From contig JAFHKR010000039.1 of NCBI GenBank assembly GCA_017052515.1, positions 620,001 to 684,000 of the forward strand: a DNA stretch of 64,000 nucleotides. Reading direction: 5' to 3'. The translations under genes and the position numbers were made by a program. This document shows, piece after piece, positions 51,998 to 61,691 of the stretch (its first letter is position 1; each line of letters opens with the position of its first letter). The notes under the pieces are model-generated. The model was not told the origin of the DNA and made no database searches. It worked only from the letters and a program-made list of their open reading frames with translations. Origin of the DNA: Fictibacillus nanhaiensis. Lineage in GTDB: Bacteria > Bacillota > Bacilli > Bacillales > Fictibacillaceae.

Positions 51998-52186
51998 TTA
52001 TACACGTTCAACTTTGCCAGATTTAAGGGCACGAGCAGATACGTATACGCGTTTAGGCTTTCCGTCCACAAGAATACGAACCTTTTGGACGTTAGCTCCC
52101 CAGCTTTTCTTTGATTTGTTCATTGCGTGAGAACGCTTGTTACCAGTTTTAGGTCCTTTTCCAGTAATAAAACATTTACGAGCCAT
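51998..52186 (-). CDS. rpmB: Ribosomal protein L28 (RpmB)
   Basis: 62-residue large-subunit protein, [23 protein letters not shown], then [35 protein letters not shown]. Only one cysteine is present, so this is not the four-cysteine zinc-binding form. Start is preceded by AGGAGGTTCACC. It faces spoVM convergently and is divergent from yloU, the same arrangement as in B. subtilis. Confidence 0.96.
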   Translation of the reverse strand: MARKCFITGKGPKTGNKRSHAMNKSKKSWGANVQKVRILVDGKPKRVYVSARALKSGKVERV

Positions 52187-52252
52187 GTAGGTGAACCTCC
52201 TTTACAGCAAAAAAGCTTTGCATCAATTCAATCGTATGTTAAATACTAAATA

Positions 52253-52281
52253 ATATTAGCATGACTTCAGAAGCAATGCAA
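52253..52281 (-). promoter_or_regulatory. Candidate promoter for rpmB
   Basis: On the minus strand TTGCAT (52281-52276), 17-bp spacer, TAATAT (52258-52253), about 65 bp upstream of the rpmB start. Confidence 0.55.
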
Positions 52282-52313
52282 CATATTCGTAAAAGGTTTT
52301 CAAGTAAATTTCC

Positions 52314-52342
52314 TTGACAATACTATTTACATAGTGTGAAAT
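52314..52342 (+). promoter_or_regulatory. Candidate promoter for yloU
   Basis: Perfect TTGACA (52314-52319) with a 17-bp spacer to the weak TGAAAT (52337-52342). A second -10-like TAAAAT lies further down near 52376. The region is the divergent gap with rpmB. Confidence 0.42.
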
Positions 52343-52420
52343 GTAGTAGTCCTTTCAAAATACGCTGATATATAGTAAAATATTTGTTAGCCATTTAACA
52401 AATTAAAGGGGGATGTAAGC

Positions 52421-52783
52421 ATGTCCATTGAAATGAAAACAACCTATGGTCAAATTGATATTTCTAATGAAGTAATTGCAACTATCGCCGGTGGAGCCGC
52501 AATTGATTGTTACGGAATTGTTGGCATGGCATCAAGGAAGCAATTAAAGGATGGAATAACTGAGCTTTTAGGACGTGAAAATTTCTCCCGAGGGATCGTT
52601 GTTCGACAAGAAGAAGATGAAGTACATATTGATATGTACATCATCGTTAGTTATGGAACAAAGATTTCTGAAGTGGCTCATAACGTTCAGAACAAAGTGA
52701 AATATACCCTGGATCAAATGCTTGGTTTGGCGGTTGACTCAGTCAATATCTACGTTCAGGGTGTCAGGGTGACAACCCCTTAG
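52421..52783 (+). CDS. yloU: Asp23/Gls24 family protein YloU
   Basis: 120-residue Asp23 family protein with the typical GQIDISNEVIATIAGGAAIDCYGIVGMASR and VSYGTKISEVAHNVQNKVKYTLDQMLGL segments. Members are membrane-associated or envelope-stress proteins in other Firmicutes; the YloU role is not defined. It is always next to the fatty acid kinase gene yloV/fakA, 15 nt downstream here, suggesting a shared envelope or lipid function. AAAGGGGGATG precedes the ATG. Confidence 0.9.
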   Translation: MSIEMKTTYGQIDISNEVIATIAGGAAIDCYGIVGMASRKQLKDGITELLGRENFSRGIVVRQEEDEVHIDMYIIVSYGTKISEVAHNVQNKVKYTLDQMLGLAVDSVNIYVQGVRVTTP

Positions 52784-52798
52784 TTAGGAGGAAGTTTT

Positions 52799-54475
52799 GT
52801 GTCTTTAAAAGTATTAGATGGAAAAAAGTTTTCAAAAATGGTACTCGAGGGTGCTTCAAACTTAACAAGAAACGCAGCAATGGTCGACGCACTTAATGTT
52901 TTCCCTGTACCAGATGGTGATACAGGAACGAACATGAATCTAACGATTACTTCTGGTGCAAAAGAAGTAGAAAAAAATACTTCTAATCAAATTGGCGCTG
53001 TTGCCAGTGCTTTTGCAAAGGGTTTACTTATGGGAGCACGCGGAAACTCTGGTGTTATCCTTTCACAATTGTTTAGAGGATTCTCTAAATCAATCGAAGG
53101 AAAAGAGACGATCAACGCTGCTGAATTTGCCAATGCATTTGATAAAGGTGTAGAAACGGCATATAAAGCTGTTATGAAACCAGTAGAAGGTACGATTTTA
53201 ACTGTAGCTAAAGATGCTGCAAGAAAAGCAGTTAAAGAAGCTAAAAAATCAGACGACATCCTATACATTATGAAAGAGCTTGTTAAAGAATCGAAAGCTT
53301 CCTTAAACCGCACGCCAGATCTACTTCCAGTGCTGAAAGAAGTAGGTGTTGTTGATTCGGGTGGACAAGGGTTAGTCACTGTTTACGAAGGGTTTTTAGC
53401 TGTACTAGAAGGCAAAGAGCTGCCAAAAGTATCTGTTAACGCTCCATCGATGGGTGAACTTGTTAACGCTGAGCATCATAAAGCACAGATGCACATGAAG
53501 ACGGAAGATATCCATTTCGGGTATTGTACAGAGTTCATGGTAAGGTTCGAAGACAAAAAGATCAAAAACAATCCATTCGATGAGATCAATTTCCGTAATG
53601 AGTTAAGTCAACATGGTGATTCCTTATTAGTTGTTGCTGATGAAGACGTCGTGAAGGTTCACATCCATACGGAACAACCGGGTAACATGCTAACACTTGC
53701 ACATCGTTATGGTAGCTTGATCAACATCAAGATTGAAAACATGCGTGAGCAGCACTCAGCGATTTTAGAGAGTGAGAACGAAGTGATTCCTTCATACTCA
53801 CAATCTACAGCAGAGAAAAAGAAAGAATATGGCATCGTTACAGTTGCGATGGGTGAAGGAATCGAAGAGATGTTTTCATCAATGGGAGCATCAGTGATCC
53901 AAGGTGGACAAACGATGAACCCAAGTACTGAAGATATCGTAAAAGCGATTGCTGAAGTTAACGCTGAGAAAGTGTTCATCCTTCCGAACAACAGTAATAT
54001 CATCATGGCATCTGAACAAGCTGCAAGTGTTGTTGATGAAGAGGTTGTAATCATCCGCACAAAAACAGTGCCACAAGGTATCGCTTCTATATTAGCTTTC
54101 AATCCTTCAGCTGATATGTCAGAGAATGAAAAGAAGATGAACGAAGCGATTACTTCTGTTAAGTCAGGCCAAGTTACTTATGCAGTTCGTGATACATCGA
54201 TTGATGGTGTTGAAATTGCAAAAGGTGATTTTATGGGAATATCTGAAGGGAAGATTCTAACTTCTAAGACAGACAAACAAGAAGTTACGAAAGAACTTCT
54301 CTCCAACATGCTTGATGAAGATTCAGAGATCGTTACGATCATCTACGGTGAAGATAGCTCTGAAGAAGAAGCACAAGAGCTTGCTGAATTTATTGAAGAA
54401 AAGTATCCCGATGCGGAAGCTGAAATTCATAATGGTAAGCAACCGATCTATTCATTCATCTTATCTGTAGAGTAA
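52799..54475 (+). CDS. fakA: Fatty acid kinase catalytic subunit FakA (YloV)
   Basis: ATP-dependent kinase that phosphorylates exogenous fatty acids bound to FakB, giving acyl phosphates for PlsX/PlsY. The 558-residue protein has a DhaL-type nucleotide domain (DALNVFPVPDGDTGTNM about 29-45, LLMGARGNSGVILSQLFRG about 75-93, VDSGGQGLV), a middle domain with FGYCTEFMV, and a C-terminal DegV-like domain. Start is GTG after TTAGGAGGAAG. It complements plsX at 58923-59921. No FakB is encoded in the window. Confidence 0.93.
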   Translation: MSLKVLDGKKFSKMVLEGASNLTRNAAMVDALNVFPVPDGDTGTNMNLTITSGAKEVEKNTSNQIGAVASAFAKGLLMGARGNSGVILSQLFRGFSKSIEGKETINAAEFANAFDKGVETAYKAVMKPVEGTILTVAKDAARKAVKEAKKSDDILYIMKELVKESKASLNRTPDLLPVLKEVGVVDSGGQGLVTVYEGFLAVLEGKELPKVSVNAPSMGELVNAEHHKAQMHMKTEDIHFGYCTEFMVRFEDKKIKNNPFDEINFRNELSQHGDSLLVVADEDVVKVHIHTEQPGNMLTLAHRYGSLINIKIENMREQHSAILESENEVIPSYSQSTAEKKKEYGIVTVAMGEGIEEMFSSMGASVIQGGQTMNPSTEDIVKAIAEVNAEKVFILPNNSNIIMASEQAASVVDEEVVIIRTKTVPQGIASILAFNPSADMSENEKKMNEAITSVKSGQVTYAVRDTSIDGVEIAKGDFMGISEGKILTSKTDKQEVTKELLSNMLDEDSEIVTIIYGEDSSEEEAQELAEFIEEKYPDAEAEIHNGKQPIYSFILSVE

Positions 54476-54483
54476 AAAATGAA

Positions 54484-54540
54484 AAGTATTCTCTCTTAAA
54501 CTTAAAGTGTGATAAAGTTAAGAGGGAATACTTATTTTTA
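54484..54540 (+). terminator. Terminator-like hairpin between fakA and sdaAB
   Basis: AAGTATTCTCTCTTAAACTT is complementary to AAGTTAAGAGGGAATACTT apart from a bulge and one G:T pair, followed by ATTTTTA. It ends about 30 nt before the sdaAB start, so either sdaAB has a promoter inside this region or the hairpin attenuates read-through. Confidence 0.72.
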
Positions 54541-54571
54541 TGGGAAAAAACGCAACTTGAAGGAGAACGTC

Positions 54572-55234
54572 ATGAAATATAAAAGTGTATTTGATATTAT
54601 CGGTCCCATTATGATTGGACCCTCTAGTTCACATACAGCTGGTGCTGCACGTATCGGACGAGTAGCGAGAAGTCTTTTCGGCAGGAAACCTAAATACGCA
54701 ACCATCTCATTCTATGGCTCTTTTGCTAAAACCTATCGTGGTCACGGGACGGATGTTGCGATTGTCGGTGGAATCTTAGATTACGACACGTTTGATACTC
54801 GAATTGTGGATGCGCTTACAATCGCTAAACAAGAGGGGATCGAGGTTAAGATGACTGCTGAGGATGCTATAACCGACCACCCTAACACAGCTCGAGTGAT
54901 TATTGGAGATGAAACAGACAGAATCGAAGTGGTTGGAATTTCGATCGGTGGTGGGAAAATCGAGATTACTGAACTGAACGGATTTGAGTTAAGATTATCT
55001 GGAAATCACCCAGCTCTTTTGATCGTTCATAATGATAAATATGGAGCGATAGCAGGAGTGGCAAACATATTAGCTAAGCATGAGATCAACATTGGTCATA
55101 TGGAAGTATCAAGAAAAGAAAAAGGGAAAGAAGCATTGATGGTTATTGAGATCGATCAGAATGCAGACGAAATCATCATAAACGAACTAAATTCTCTCCC
55201 GATTGTTCAACAAGTAGTAAAGATACACGATTAA
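54572..55234 (+). CDS. sdaAB: L-serine dehydratase beta subunit SdaAB
   Basis: Part of the iron-sulfur L-serine deaminase giving pyruvate and ammonia. The 220-residue protein has the SDH beta domain with DIIGPIMIGPSSSHTAGAARIGR (about 7-29) and a C-terminal ACT domain (ALLIVHNDKYGAIAGVANILAKHEINIGHMEVSRK, about 148-182) that may sense serine. ATG 54572 follows GAAGGAG; a longer in-frame ORF starts inside the terminator and is rejected. Followed by the alpha subunit at 12 nt. Confidence 0.95.
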   Translation: MKYKSVFDIIGPIMIGPSSSHTAGAARIGRVARSLFGRKPKYATISFYGSFAKTYRGHGTDVAIVGGILDYDTFDTRIVDALTIAKQEGIEVKMTAEDAITDHPNTARVIIGDETDRIEVVGISIGGGKIEITELNGFELRLSGNHPALLIVHNDKYGAIAGVANILAKHEINIGHMEVSRKEKGKEALMVIEIDQNADEIIINELNSLPIVQQVVKIHD

Positions 55235-55246
55235 GAGGTGAGAAGT

Positions 55247-56134
55247 ATGTTTCGTAATGTAGCTGAATTAATAGAATTAGCTGAGTCGAAAAATTGTAAG
55301 ATCTCAGAGATTATGATACAGCAAGAAATGGATGTTACAGGTCGTTCCAGAGAAGAAGTTCTTGGATTTATGGATCGAAATTTAAGAGTGATGGAAGAAG
55401 CAGTCTTGCGAGGAATTACTGAAGATGTGAGATCTCATTCAGGTCTAACGGGCGGGGATGGAAAACTTCTACAGACCTATATTAAATCTGGTAAGTCTCT
55501 ATCAGGCGAACTGATGCTTGATGCCGTAAGTAAAGCGATGGCAACGAATGAAGTGAACGCGGCAATGGGTACGATCTGTGCTACGCCTACTGCTGGTTCT
55601 GCTGGGGTCGTTCCTGGTACGCTGTTTGCGTTAAAGGAAAAACTAAATCCTACCCGAGAACAGATGGTGGAGTATTTGTTTGCTGCAGGTGCGTTTGGTT
55701 TTGTAGTGGCCAACAACGCTTCTATTTCTGGTGCTGCAGGTGGATGCCAAGCTGAGGTAGGTTCTGCTACAGGGATGGCAGCCGCCGCCATCGTCGAACT
55801 TGCAGGAGGGTCTCCTTCACAATCAGCCGAAGCGATGGCGATCGCTTTAAAGAACATGCTAGGACTTGTTTGTGATCCTGTCGCTGGATTAGTAGAAGTT
55901 CCTTGTGTGAAACGAAACGCGATGGGTGCTAGCAATGCAATCGTTGCGGCAGATATGGCACTGGCTGGAATCGTTAGCCGTATTCCGTGTGACGAAGTAA
56001 TCGATGCTATGTACAAGATTGGTCTATCGATGCCATCTGCTCTCCGTGAAACAGCCCTTGGAGGCTTAGCGGCTACACCGACAGGAAGAGAGCTTGAAGC
56101 AAAAATATTCGGCATCCCGCTGAACGAGAAATAA
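55247..56134 (+). CDS. sdaAA: L-serine dehydratase alpha subunit SdaAA
   Basis: Catalytic 295-residue subunit binding a [4Fe-4S] cluster. Cysteines expected to bind or flank the cluster lie in MGTICATPTAGSAGVVPG, GAAGGCQAEVGSA, LVCDPVAGLVEVPCVKRN and RIPCDEV; the family residues STGG are represented by SHSGLTGGDG. ATG 55247 follows AGAGGTGAG. Ends 2 nt before recG. With sdaAB it forms the two-subunit Bacillus-type enzyme. Confidence 0.95.
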   Translation: MFRNVAELIELAESKNCKISEIMIQQEMDVTGRSREEVLGFMDRNLRVMEEAVLRGITEDVRSHSGLTGGDGKLLQTYIKSGKSLSGELMLDAVSKAMATNEVNAAMGTICATPTAGSAGVVPGTLFALKEKLNPTREQMVEYLFAAGAFGFVVANNASISGAAGGCQAEVGSATGMAAAAIVELAGGSPSQSAEAMAIALKNMLGLVCDPVAGLVEVPCVKRNAMGASNAIVAADMALAGIVSRIPCDEVIDAMYKIGLSMPSALRETALGGLAATPTGRELEAKIFGIPLNEK

Positions 56135-56136
56135 CG

Positions 56137-58173
56137 ATGCTGAATCAATCCATAACAACGGTAAACGGTATTGGAGAGAAGAAGGCTGAAGAGCTGGCTA
56201 GCATGGGTATCCATTCTGTAGAAGATCTTTTAGAATATCTCCCTTATCGGTATGAAGATTACCAAAAGAAAGACCTTGCGGAGATTGCACATGATGAAAA
56301 AGCAACGATTGAAGGGAAGGTTCATTCTGAGCCTTCTCTGCGTTATTTTCCGAAGAAAAAATCACGCTTAACATTTAGGATGTTGATCGGTAAATATTTG
56401 ATCACAGCTACAATTTTCAACCGACCTTTCTTAAAGAATCAGATTGCATTAGGGCAGACGCTTACAGTAACAGGTAAATGGGACCGAAACAAGATGACAT
56501 TAACCGTCAGTGATGTTCATTTTGGCACATTCAGTGATGATCATAAGATTGAACCGGTCTATTCGGTCAAAGGTTCTTTATATGGCAAAACGATGCGTAA
56601 GATTATCGATTCGGCATTTCGCCAGTTTTCTGGAGGGATCGAGGATCCACTTCCACAAGAGATACGTGAAACTTATCGACTTCCAGATCGAGAATCAGCT
56701 CTTAGAATGATGCACTTTCCTGAAGATTTTAAAGCGTTAAAAGCGGGAAGAAGAAGGCTTGCGTATGAAGAGTTGTTGTATTTTCAATTAAAGATGCAGA
56801 TTTTTAGAAAATGGAACAGACAACAATCTAAAGGAACAGCTTTAAATTTTGATCGGGACCAAGTAGAAACGTTCATTCGTTCTTTACCGTTTCAGCTAAC
56901 GGAAGCTCAACGGAGAGTAGTAGACGAGATATTAAGAGATCTCTCCGATACAAGCCGGATGAACAGGCTGCTTCAAGGTGATGTTGGCTCTGGTAAAACG
57001 GTAGTAGCAGCTGTAGCGTTATTTGCAACTGTTACGGCAAACAGACAAGGTGCGCTGATGGTACCGACAGAAATTCTCGCTGAACAGCATTTCCAATCGT
57101 TAAAAGAGCTGTTTGCTCCGTTTGGAATCACAGTAGCTCTTTTAACTTCCTCGGTTAAAGGGAAAATACGAAGAGAAACGTTGAACCTTTTACAGCAAGG
57201 TGAGATTCAAATCATGATAGGTACACACGCCCTTATCCAAGAAGAAGTGAACTTTCATCATCTTGGCCTAGTGATTACAGACGAACAGCATCGGTTTGGT
57301 GTTAATCAAAGAAGAGTGCTAAGGGAAAAAGGTGAGAGCCCGGATGTTCTCTTTATGACGGCAACGCCTATCCCTCGAACCCTTGCGATATCAGCTTTCG
57401 GTGATATGGATGTTTCAACGATTGATGTGATGCCAGCAGGAAGAAAGCCGATCATCACGCATTGGGCGAAACACGGTATGCTAAATCGTGTTCTTGATTT
57501 TATAAAAAAAGAAATTGAATCAGGAAGACAGGCTTATGTGATCTGTCCCTTAATCGAAGAATCAGAAAAAATAGATGTTCAGAATGCGATTGACGTACAT
57601 GCTCAGCTTAGTGCTTACTTCCAAACATATGAAGTAGGTCTAATGCATGGCAGATTGCATTCGACTGAAAAAGATGAAGTGATGAGAAAGTTTGCAGAGA
57701 ATGTTTGTCAAATTCTCGTCTCTACGACGGTTGTAGAGGTAGGCGTAAATGTTCCGAACGCTACCATCATGGTCATCTATGATGCAGAAAGATTCGGCCT
57801 TTCGCAACTCCATCAGTTAAGAGGACGAGTTGGTCGTGGAAGCGAACAGTCCTATTGTGTACTCATCGCAGATCCTAAGTCTGAGGAAGGTCAAGAGCGA
57901 ATGAGGATTATGACAGAGACAACGAATGGCTTTGAGCTTTCTGAAAAAGATCTTGAGTTACGTGGCCCAGGTGATTTTTTCGGAAATAAGCAAAGCGGTG
58001 TTCCGAACTTTAAAGTAGCGGACCTCGTGCATGATTATCGAATTTTAGAAACGGCTAGAAATGATGCAGCTAGACTTGTTCAATCAGAAGCATTTTGGAA
58101 AGATGAGACCTATCGTTCCATTCGAGAAGTATTAACAAGGCAAGGTGTACTCGACAAAGAAAGACTAGATTAA
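56137..58173 (+). CDS. recG: ATP-dependent DNA helicase RecG
   Basis: Fork-reversal and branch-migration helicase. The 678-residue protein has the N-terminal wedge/OB domain (about 60-160, EGKVHSEPSLRYFPKKKSRLTF), Walker A LLQGDVGSGKTVVA (about 280-293), DEQH box (TDEQHRFG), motif III ATPIPRTLA, motif VI QLRGRVGRG and the C-terminal wedge-like FFGNKQSGVPNFKVADL. Upstream of the fapR regulon cluster, as in B. subtilis. Confidence 0.96.
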   Translation: MLNQSITTVNGIGEKKAEELASMGIHSVEDLLEYLPYRYEDYQKKDLAEIAHDEKATIEGKVHSEPSLRYFPKKKSRLTFRMLIGKYLITATIFNRPFLKNQIALGQTLTVTGKWDRNKMTLTVSDVHFGTFSDDHKIEPVYSVKGSLYGKTMRKIIDSAFRQFSGGIEDPLPQEIRETYRLPDRESALRMMHFPEDFKALKAGRRRLAYEELLYFQLKMQIFRKWNRQQSKGTALNFDRDQVETFIRSLPFQLTEAQRRVVDEILRDLSDTSRMNRLLQGDVGSGKTVVAAVALFATVTANRQGALMVPTEILAEQHFQSLKELFAPFGITVALLTSSVKGKIRRETLNLLQQGEIQIMIGTHALIQEEVNFHHLGLVITDEQHRFGVNQRRVLREKGESPDVLFMTATPIPRTLAISAFGDMDVSTIDVMPAGRKPIITHWAKHGMLNRVLDFIKKEIESGRQAYVICPLIEESEKIDVQNAIDVHAQLSAYFQTYEVGLMHGRLHSTEKDEVMRKFAENVCQILVSTTVVEVGVNVPNATIMVIYDAERFGLSQLHQLRGRVGRGSEQSYCVLIADPKSEEGQERMRIMTETTNGFELSEKDLELRGPGDFFGNKQSGVPNFKVADLVHDYRILETARNDAARLVQSEAFWKDETYRSIREVLTRQGVLDKERLD

Positions 58174-58175
58174 TC

Positions 58176-58204
58176 TTGAAAGAAGAGTGTTGATACTATA
58201 TACT
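58176..58204 (+). promoter_or_regulatory. fapR operon promoter
   Basis: TTGAAA (58176-58181), 17-bp spacer, TATACT (58199-58204), starting just after the recG stop. It drives fapR-plsX-fabD-fabG. Confidence 0.75.
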
Positions 58205-58207
58205 ACT

Positions 58208-58228
58208 ATTAGTACCAGCTCTTAATAG
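58208..58228. promoter_or_regulatory. FapR operator
   Basis: ATTAGTACC and CTTAATAG half-sites around AGCT match the known Bacillus FapR operator pattern (TTAGTACC ... TCTTAATA type). It lies directly after the -10, covering the transcription start, so FapR would block its own operon until malonyl-CoA binds. Confidence 0.75.
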
Positions 58229-58240
58229 CAGAAAGATAAA

Positions 58241-58277
58241 TAGCAGGTACGCTGTAATGGCGTTACCTGCTTTTCTA
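58241..58277 (+). terminator. Terminator-like hairpin in the fapR leader
   Basis: AGCAGGTACG pairs with CGTTACCTGCT (one bulged base), followed by TTTTCT. It lies downstream of the fapR promoter, so it would act either on recG read-through transcripts or on the fapR leader itself. The T-tract is short. Confidence 0.5.
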
Positions 58278-58343
58278 CGCACTGCATCTTTACTCACTAT
58301 CTTTCTCATATATGAGACCTTTGTATGGAAGAAGGAAGAAACT

Positions 58344-58916
58344 ATGAAAAAATCAAAAAAAGAGAGACAAGAGCTGTTAAGGGAAACGATAAAATTAACC
58401 CCTTTTATAACAGATGAAGAATTGGCAGAGAAGTTCAGTGTCAGCGTTCAGACGATCAGACTTGACCGTTTGGAACTTTCTATTCCAGAGCTTAGAGAAA
58501 GAATAAAGTCTGTTGCTGAAACAAAGCTGGATGATGTAAAAGCACTTCCGCTTGAAGAGGTCATCGGAGAAATCATTGACTTGCAGTTAGATGAATCCGC
58601 TATTTCTATATTAGATATAAAAGAAGAGCATGTATTTTCTCGAAATAAAATCGCAAGAGGCCATCACGTTTTTGCTCAAGCGAACTCCCTGGCTGTAGCG
58701 ATAATAAATGATGAGTTGGCATTAACCGCAAAAGCGAACATTCGGTTTTCTCGCCCTGTTCGAGTAGGAGAGAGAGTGGTTGCTAAAGCCAAAGTAAAAG
58801 AGACCACTCAAGAGCGAACTATTGTAGAAGTTAACAGTTATGTAGAGAATGAGCCTGTCTTTAAAGGTGAATTTACCATGTATAGATCTGCACAAGATAC
58901 AAAGGAAGGAAGTTAA
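58344..58916 (+). CDS. fapR: Fatty acid and phospholipid synthesis repressor FapR
   Basis: Transcription factor that represses fatty acid and phospholipid genes and is released by malonyl-CoA. The 190-residue protein has an N-terminal DeoR-like HTH ([23 protein letters not shown], about 20-42), a linker helix, and a C-terminal hotdog domain with malonyl-CoA-binding character ([23 protein letters not shown]). ATG 58344 follows GAAGGAAG; an in-frame ATG 87 nt upstream overlaps the leader hairpin and gives residues foreign to the family. Confidence 0.95.
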   Translation: MKKSKKERQELLRETIKLTPFITDEELAEKFSVSVQTIRLDRLELSIPELRERIKSVAETKLDDVKALPLEEVIGEIIDLQLDESAISILDIKEEHVFSRNKIARGHHVFAQANSLAVAIINDELALTAKANIRFSRPVRVGERVVAKAKVKETTQERTIVEVNSYVENEPVFKGEFTMYRSAQDTKEGS

Positions 58917-58922
58917 ATCAGC

Positions 58923-59921
58923 ATGAATATCGCAATAGATGCAATGGGTGGCGACAACGCACCAGAAGAAATCGTAAAAGGTGCAATTCTAGCGAAAGAA
59001 CAATATCCAGAGCTTTCGATAACATTAGTCGGAGATCAAGATCAAATCGTAAAACATCTACCTGAAAAGCACGCGTTTACGATCATCCACACCGATGAAG
59101 TGATCAAAACATCAGAGGAACCGGTTCGAGCGGTTCGTCGGAAAAAAAATGCTTCAATGGTAGTAGCAGCAAATGAAGTAAAATCAGGTAAAGCGGATGC
59201 GTATATCTCTGCTGGTAACACTGGAGCTTTGATGGCAAGTGGATTGTTTTATGTCGGGCGGATAAAAGGCATTGATCGACCTGCACTTGCTCCGACACTT
59301 CCGACTTTAAACGGTGACGGTTTCTTGTTCTTAGATGTAGGCGCCAATATGGATGCGAAGCCAGAGCACCTCTTACAATATGCATTGATGGGTTCTGTGT
59401 ATTGGAAAGAAGTGCGTGGTGTTGAAAAACCGCGCGTAGGCTTGCTAAACGTTGGAACAGAAAGTGAAAAAGGAAACGCTCTAACAAAAGCTGCTTTTCC
59501 TCTCTTACAAGAAGCAGATATCAATTTTGTTGGTAATGTGGAAGCGAGAGATCTTTTAATGGGAGCGGCCGACGTAGTGGTGTGTGATGGATTTGCTGGA
59601 AATTTAGTACTTAAATCGATTGAAGGTACTGCCATGGGCATGTTTTCGATGATTAAAGAGCAGCTAACATCAAGTTTAACTTCTAAACTTGCAGCTGGTA
59701 TCTTAAAACCTAAATTAAGAGGCATTAAAGATAAATTGGATTATACAGAGTACGGAGGAGCTGGTTTGTTCGGATTAGCTGCACCTGTAATCAAAGCGCA
59801 TGGTTCCTCAAACGCGAATGCGATGTTGAACGCAATCAGACAAACGAGAAGTATGATAGAGAAAAACGTAGTACCTACGATTCAAAATCATGTACAATCC
59901 CAAGATAACAAGGAGGAGTAA
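58923..59921 (+). CDS. plsX: Phosphate acyltransferase PlsX
   Basis: Makes acyl phosphate from acyl-ACP, the acyl donor for PlsY in phospholipid synthesis. The 332-residue protein has [17 protein letters not shown] at the start, [38 protein letters not shown] and [16 protein letters not shown]. It starts 6 nt after fapR and is the enzyme that joins the FakA product and the Fab pathway to phospholipid formation. Confidence 0.96.
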   Translation: MNIAIDAMGGDNAPEEIVKGAILAKEQYPELSITLVGDQDQIVKHLPEKHAFTIIHTDEVIKTSEEPVRAVRRKKNASMVVAANEVKSGKADAYISAGNTGALMASGLFYVGRIKGIDRPALAPTLPTLNGDGFLFLDVGANMDAKPEHLLQYALMGSVYWKEVRGVEKPRVGLLNVGTESEKGNALTKAAFPLLQEADINFVGNVEARDLLMGAADVVVCDGFAGNLVLKSIEGTAMGMFSMIKEQLTSSLTSKLAAGILKPKLRGIKDKLDYTEYGGAGLFGLAAPVIKAHGSSNANAMLNAIRQTRSMIEKNVVPTIQNHVQSQDNKEE

Positions 59922-59924
59922 GAA

Positions 59925-60875
59925 ATGGGGAAAATCGCTTTTCTTTTTCCAGGACAAGGCTCTCAAATAGTAGGAATGGGTAAAGAGCTAGTAGCACAGG
60001 AAGCATCAGCAAAAGCTATTTTTGATAAAGCGGATGAAAAACTTGCTATGAAACTTTCAAATATTATCTTTGAAGGACCGGAAGACTTGCTCAAACGAAC
60101 AGAAAATACACAGCCGGCGTTATTAACGGTCTCAACTGCTGTTCTTGAACTGTTGAAACAGCGCGGGATTCAAGCTGATTATGTAGCAGGTCATAGCCTT
60201 GGCGAATACTCTGCACTTGTTGCAGCTGGCAGTCTTTCTTTTGAAGACGCGGTTTATGCGGTTAGAAATAGAGGATTGCTCATGGAAGAAGCTGTTCCTG
60301 CAGGTGTTGGGACGATGGCAGCTGTGATTGGGTTCGATCAAGAACGATTAGAAACAATTACGAAGGAAGTCACTAACGGTGAAGAGAGCGTTCAGATCGC
60401 TAATCTTAATTGTCCAGGGCAGATCGTTATTTCTGGAACCGTTGGTGGGGTTGAGAAAGCTAGTGTCCTCGCCAAAGAAGAAGGAGCCAAAGTGATTCCA
60501 CTTCAGGTAAGCGGACCGTTTCATTCTTCCCTTATGAAACCTGCTGCAGACAAATTCAACGAAATATTAGATCAAATTGAGATAAACGAAGCGAAAACAC
60601 CTGTTATTGCTAACGTAACGGCGAAAGCTATAACCGATCGTGATAAGATTAAAGAAAAGTTAATCGAACAACTTTATTCGCCTGTTCGATGGGAAGAAAC
60701 GGTTCGTGAGTTAATGGACCTAGGTGTTGATACGTTTGTTGAGATCGGACCAGGAAAAGTTCTATCGGGGTTAGTTAAAAAGGTGAACCGAAGAGCGAAC
60801 GTAATAGCTGTAAACGATTTAGAGACGATTAACATGGCAGTTGAGAAACTAAAAGGAGAGTCTGTGGATGCTTAA
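59925..60875 (+). CDS. fabD: Malonyl-CoA:ACP transacylase FabD
   Basis: Loads malonate on ACP for fatty acid elongation. The 316-residue protein has [14 protein letters not shown], the nucleophile serine in [12 protein letters not shown] (about 87-98) and the catalytic histidine in [20 protein letters not shown] precedes the ATG. Overlaps fabG by 8 nt. Confidence 0.96.
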   Translation: MGKIAFLFPGQGSQIVGMGKELVAQEASAKAIFDKADEKLAMKLSNIIFEGPEDLLKRTENTQPALLTVSTAVLELLKQRGIQADYVAGHSLGEYSALVAAGSLSFEDAVYAVRNRGLLMEEAVPAGVGTMAAVIGFDQERLETITKEVTNGEESVQIANLNCPGQIVISGTVGGVEKASVLAKEEGAKVIPLQVSGPFHSSLMKPAADKFNEILDQIEINEAKTPVIANVTAKAITDRDKIKEKLIEQLYSPVRWEETVRELMDLGVDTFVEIGPGKVLSGLVKKVNRRANVIAVNDLETINMAVEKLKGESVDA

Positions 60876-61608
60876 TGAAAAATCAGTTTTAGTAACAGGT
60901 GCCTCTCGAGGAATCGGACGAGCGATTGCTTTGTATTTTGCTAAAAATGGCGCTAAAGTAGCGGTAAATTATTCTGGAAGCGAAGCGAAGGCGAATGAAG
61001 TTGTAAATGAGATAAAAGAAAACGGTGGAACTGCTTTTGCGATTAAAGCGGATATCTCTTCATCAGAAGATGTTACAAACATGGTCAAAACAGTTGTTGA
61101 TGAGTTTGGAAGTCTCGACGTTCTCGTTAATAACGCAGGAATCACGAGAGATAACCTTTTGATGAGAATGAAAGAAGAAGACTGGGATGCGGTGATCAAC
61201 ACGAATCTTAAAGGAGTCTTCCTAACTACAAAAGCTGTAACAAGACAGATGATGAAACAAAGAAAAGGCCGTATTATTAATATTGCCTCTATTGTTGGTG
61301 TATCTGGAAACGCAGGACAAGCAAATTATGTAGCGGCAAAAGCTGGTGTGATCGGCTTAACGAAAACAGCTGCTAAAGAACTCTCTTCAAGAGGAATCAC
61401 GGTTAATGCCATCGCACCAGGTTTTATCGAGACAGATATGACTGGTAAACTAGAAGAGGCCATCAAATCGGAAATGCTTAGAAGCATTCCGCTTGCTCGT
61501 TTTGGACAGCCTGATGATATCGCATCAGCGGCAGCATTCTTAGCAAGTGATGCAAGTTCTTATATCACAGGCCAAACCCTCCATGTAGACGGCGGAATGG
61601 TGATGTAA
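60868..61608 (+). CDS. fabG: 3-oxoacyl-ACP reductase FabG
   Basis: NADPH-dependent reductase of the elongation cycle. The 246-residue short-chain dehydrogenase has the cofactor motif [13 protein letters not shown] (about 8-20), [14 protein letters not shown], and the catalytic S-Y-K set in [23 protein letters not shown] (about 136-158). Start lies in the end of fabD. The gene context (fabD before, acpP after) supports FabG over other SDR enzymes. Confidence 0.96.
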   Translation: MLNEKSVLVTGASRGIGRAIALYFAKNGAKVAVNYSGSEAKANEVVNEIKENGGTAFAIKADISSSEDVTNMVKTVVDEFGSLDVLVNNAGITRDNLLMRMKEEDWDAVINTNLKGVFLTTKAVTRQMMKQRKGRIINIASIVGVSGNAGQANYVAAKAGVIGLTKTAAKELSSRGITVNAIAPGFIETDMTGKLEEAIKSEMLRSIPLARFGQPDDIASAAAFLASDASSYITGQTLHVDGGMVM

Positions 61609-61639
61609 GAAAAGAACCTTCAATGACTACAAATCCCTC

Positions 61640-61668
61640 TAGTTTTTTAATGGGAAAAAGAATATACT
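61640..61668 (+). promoter_or_regulatory. Possible promoter for acpP
   Basis: TATACT (61663-61668) with a poor -35 (TAGTTT) 17 bp upstream. ACP is needed in high amounts and the gap to fabG is 83 nt, so a separate promoter is plausible. Confidence 0.3.
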
Positions 61669-61691
61669 ATTGAAAGGAGGTGACACACAAA

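Noticed and set aside
55477-56214. 245-codon minus-strand ORF opposite sdaAA
   Set aside because: Antisense shadow of a clearly conserved gene; the translation is rich in A, S and P with no recognisable domain or ribosome binding site.
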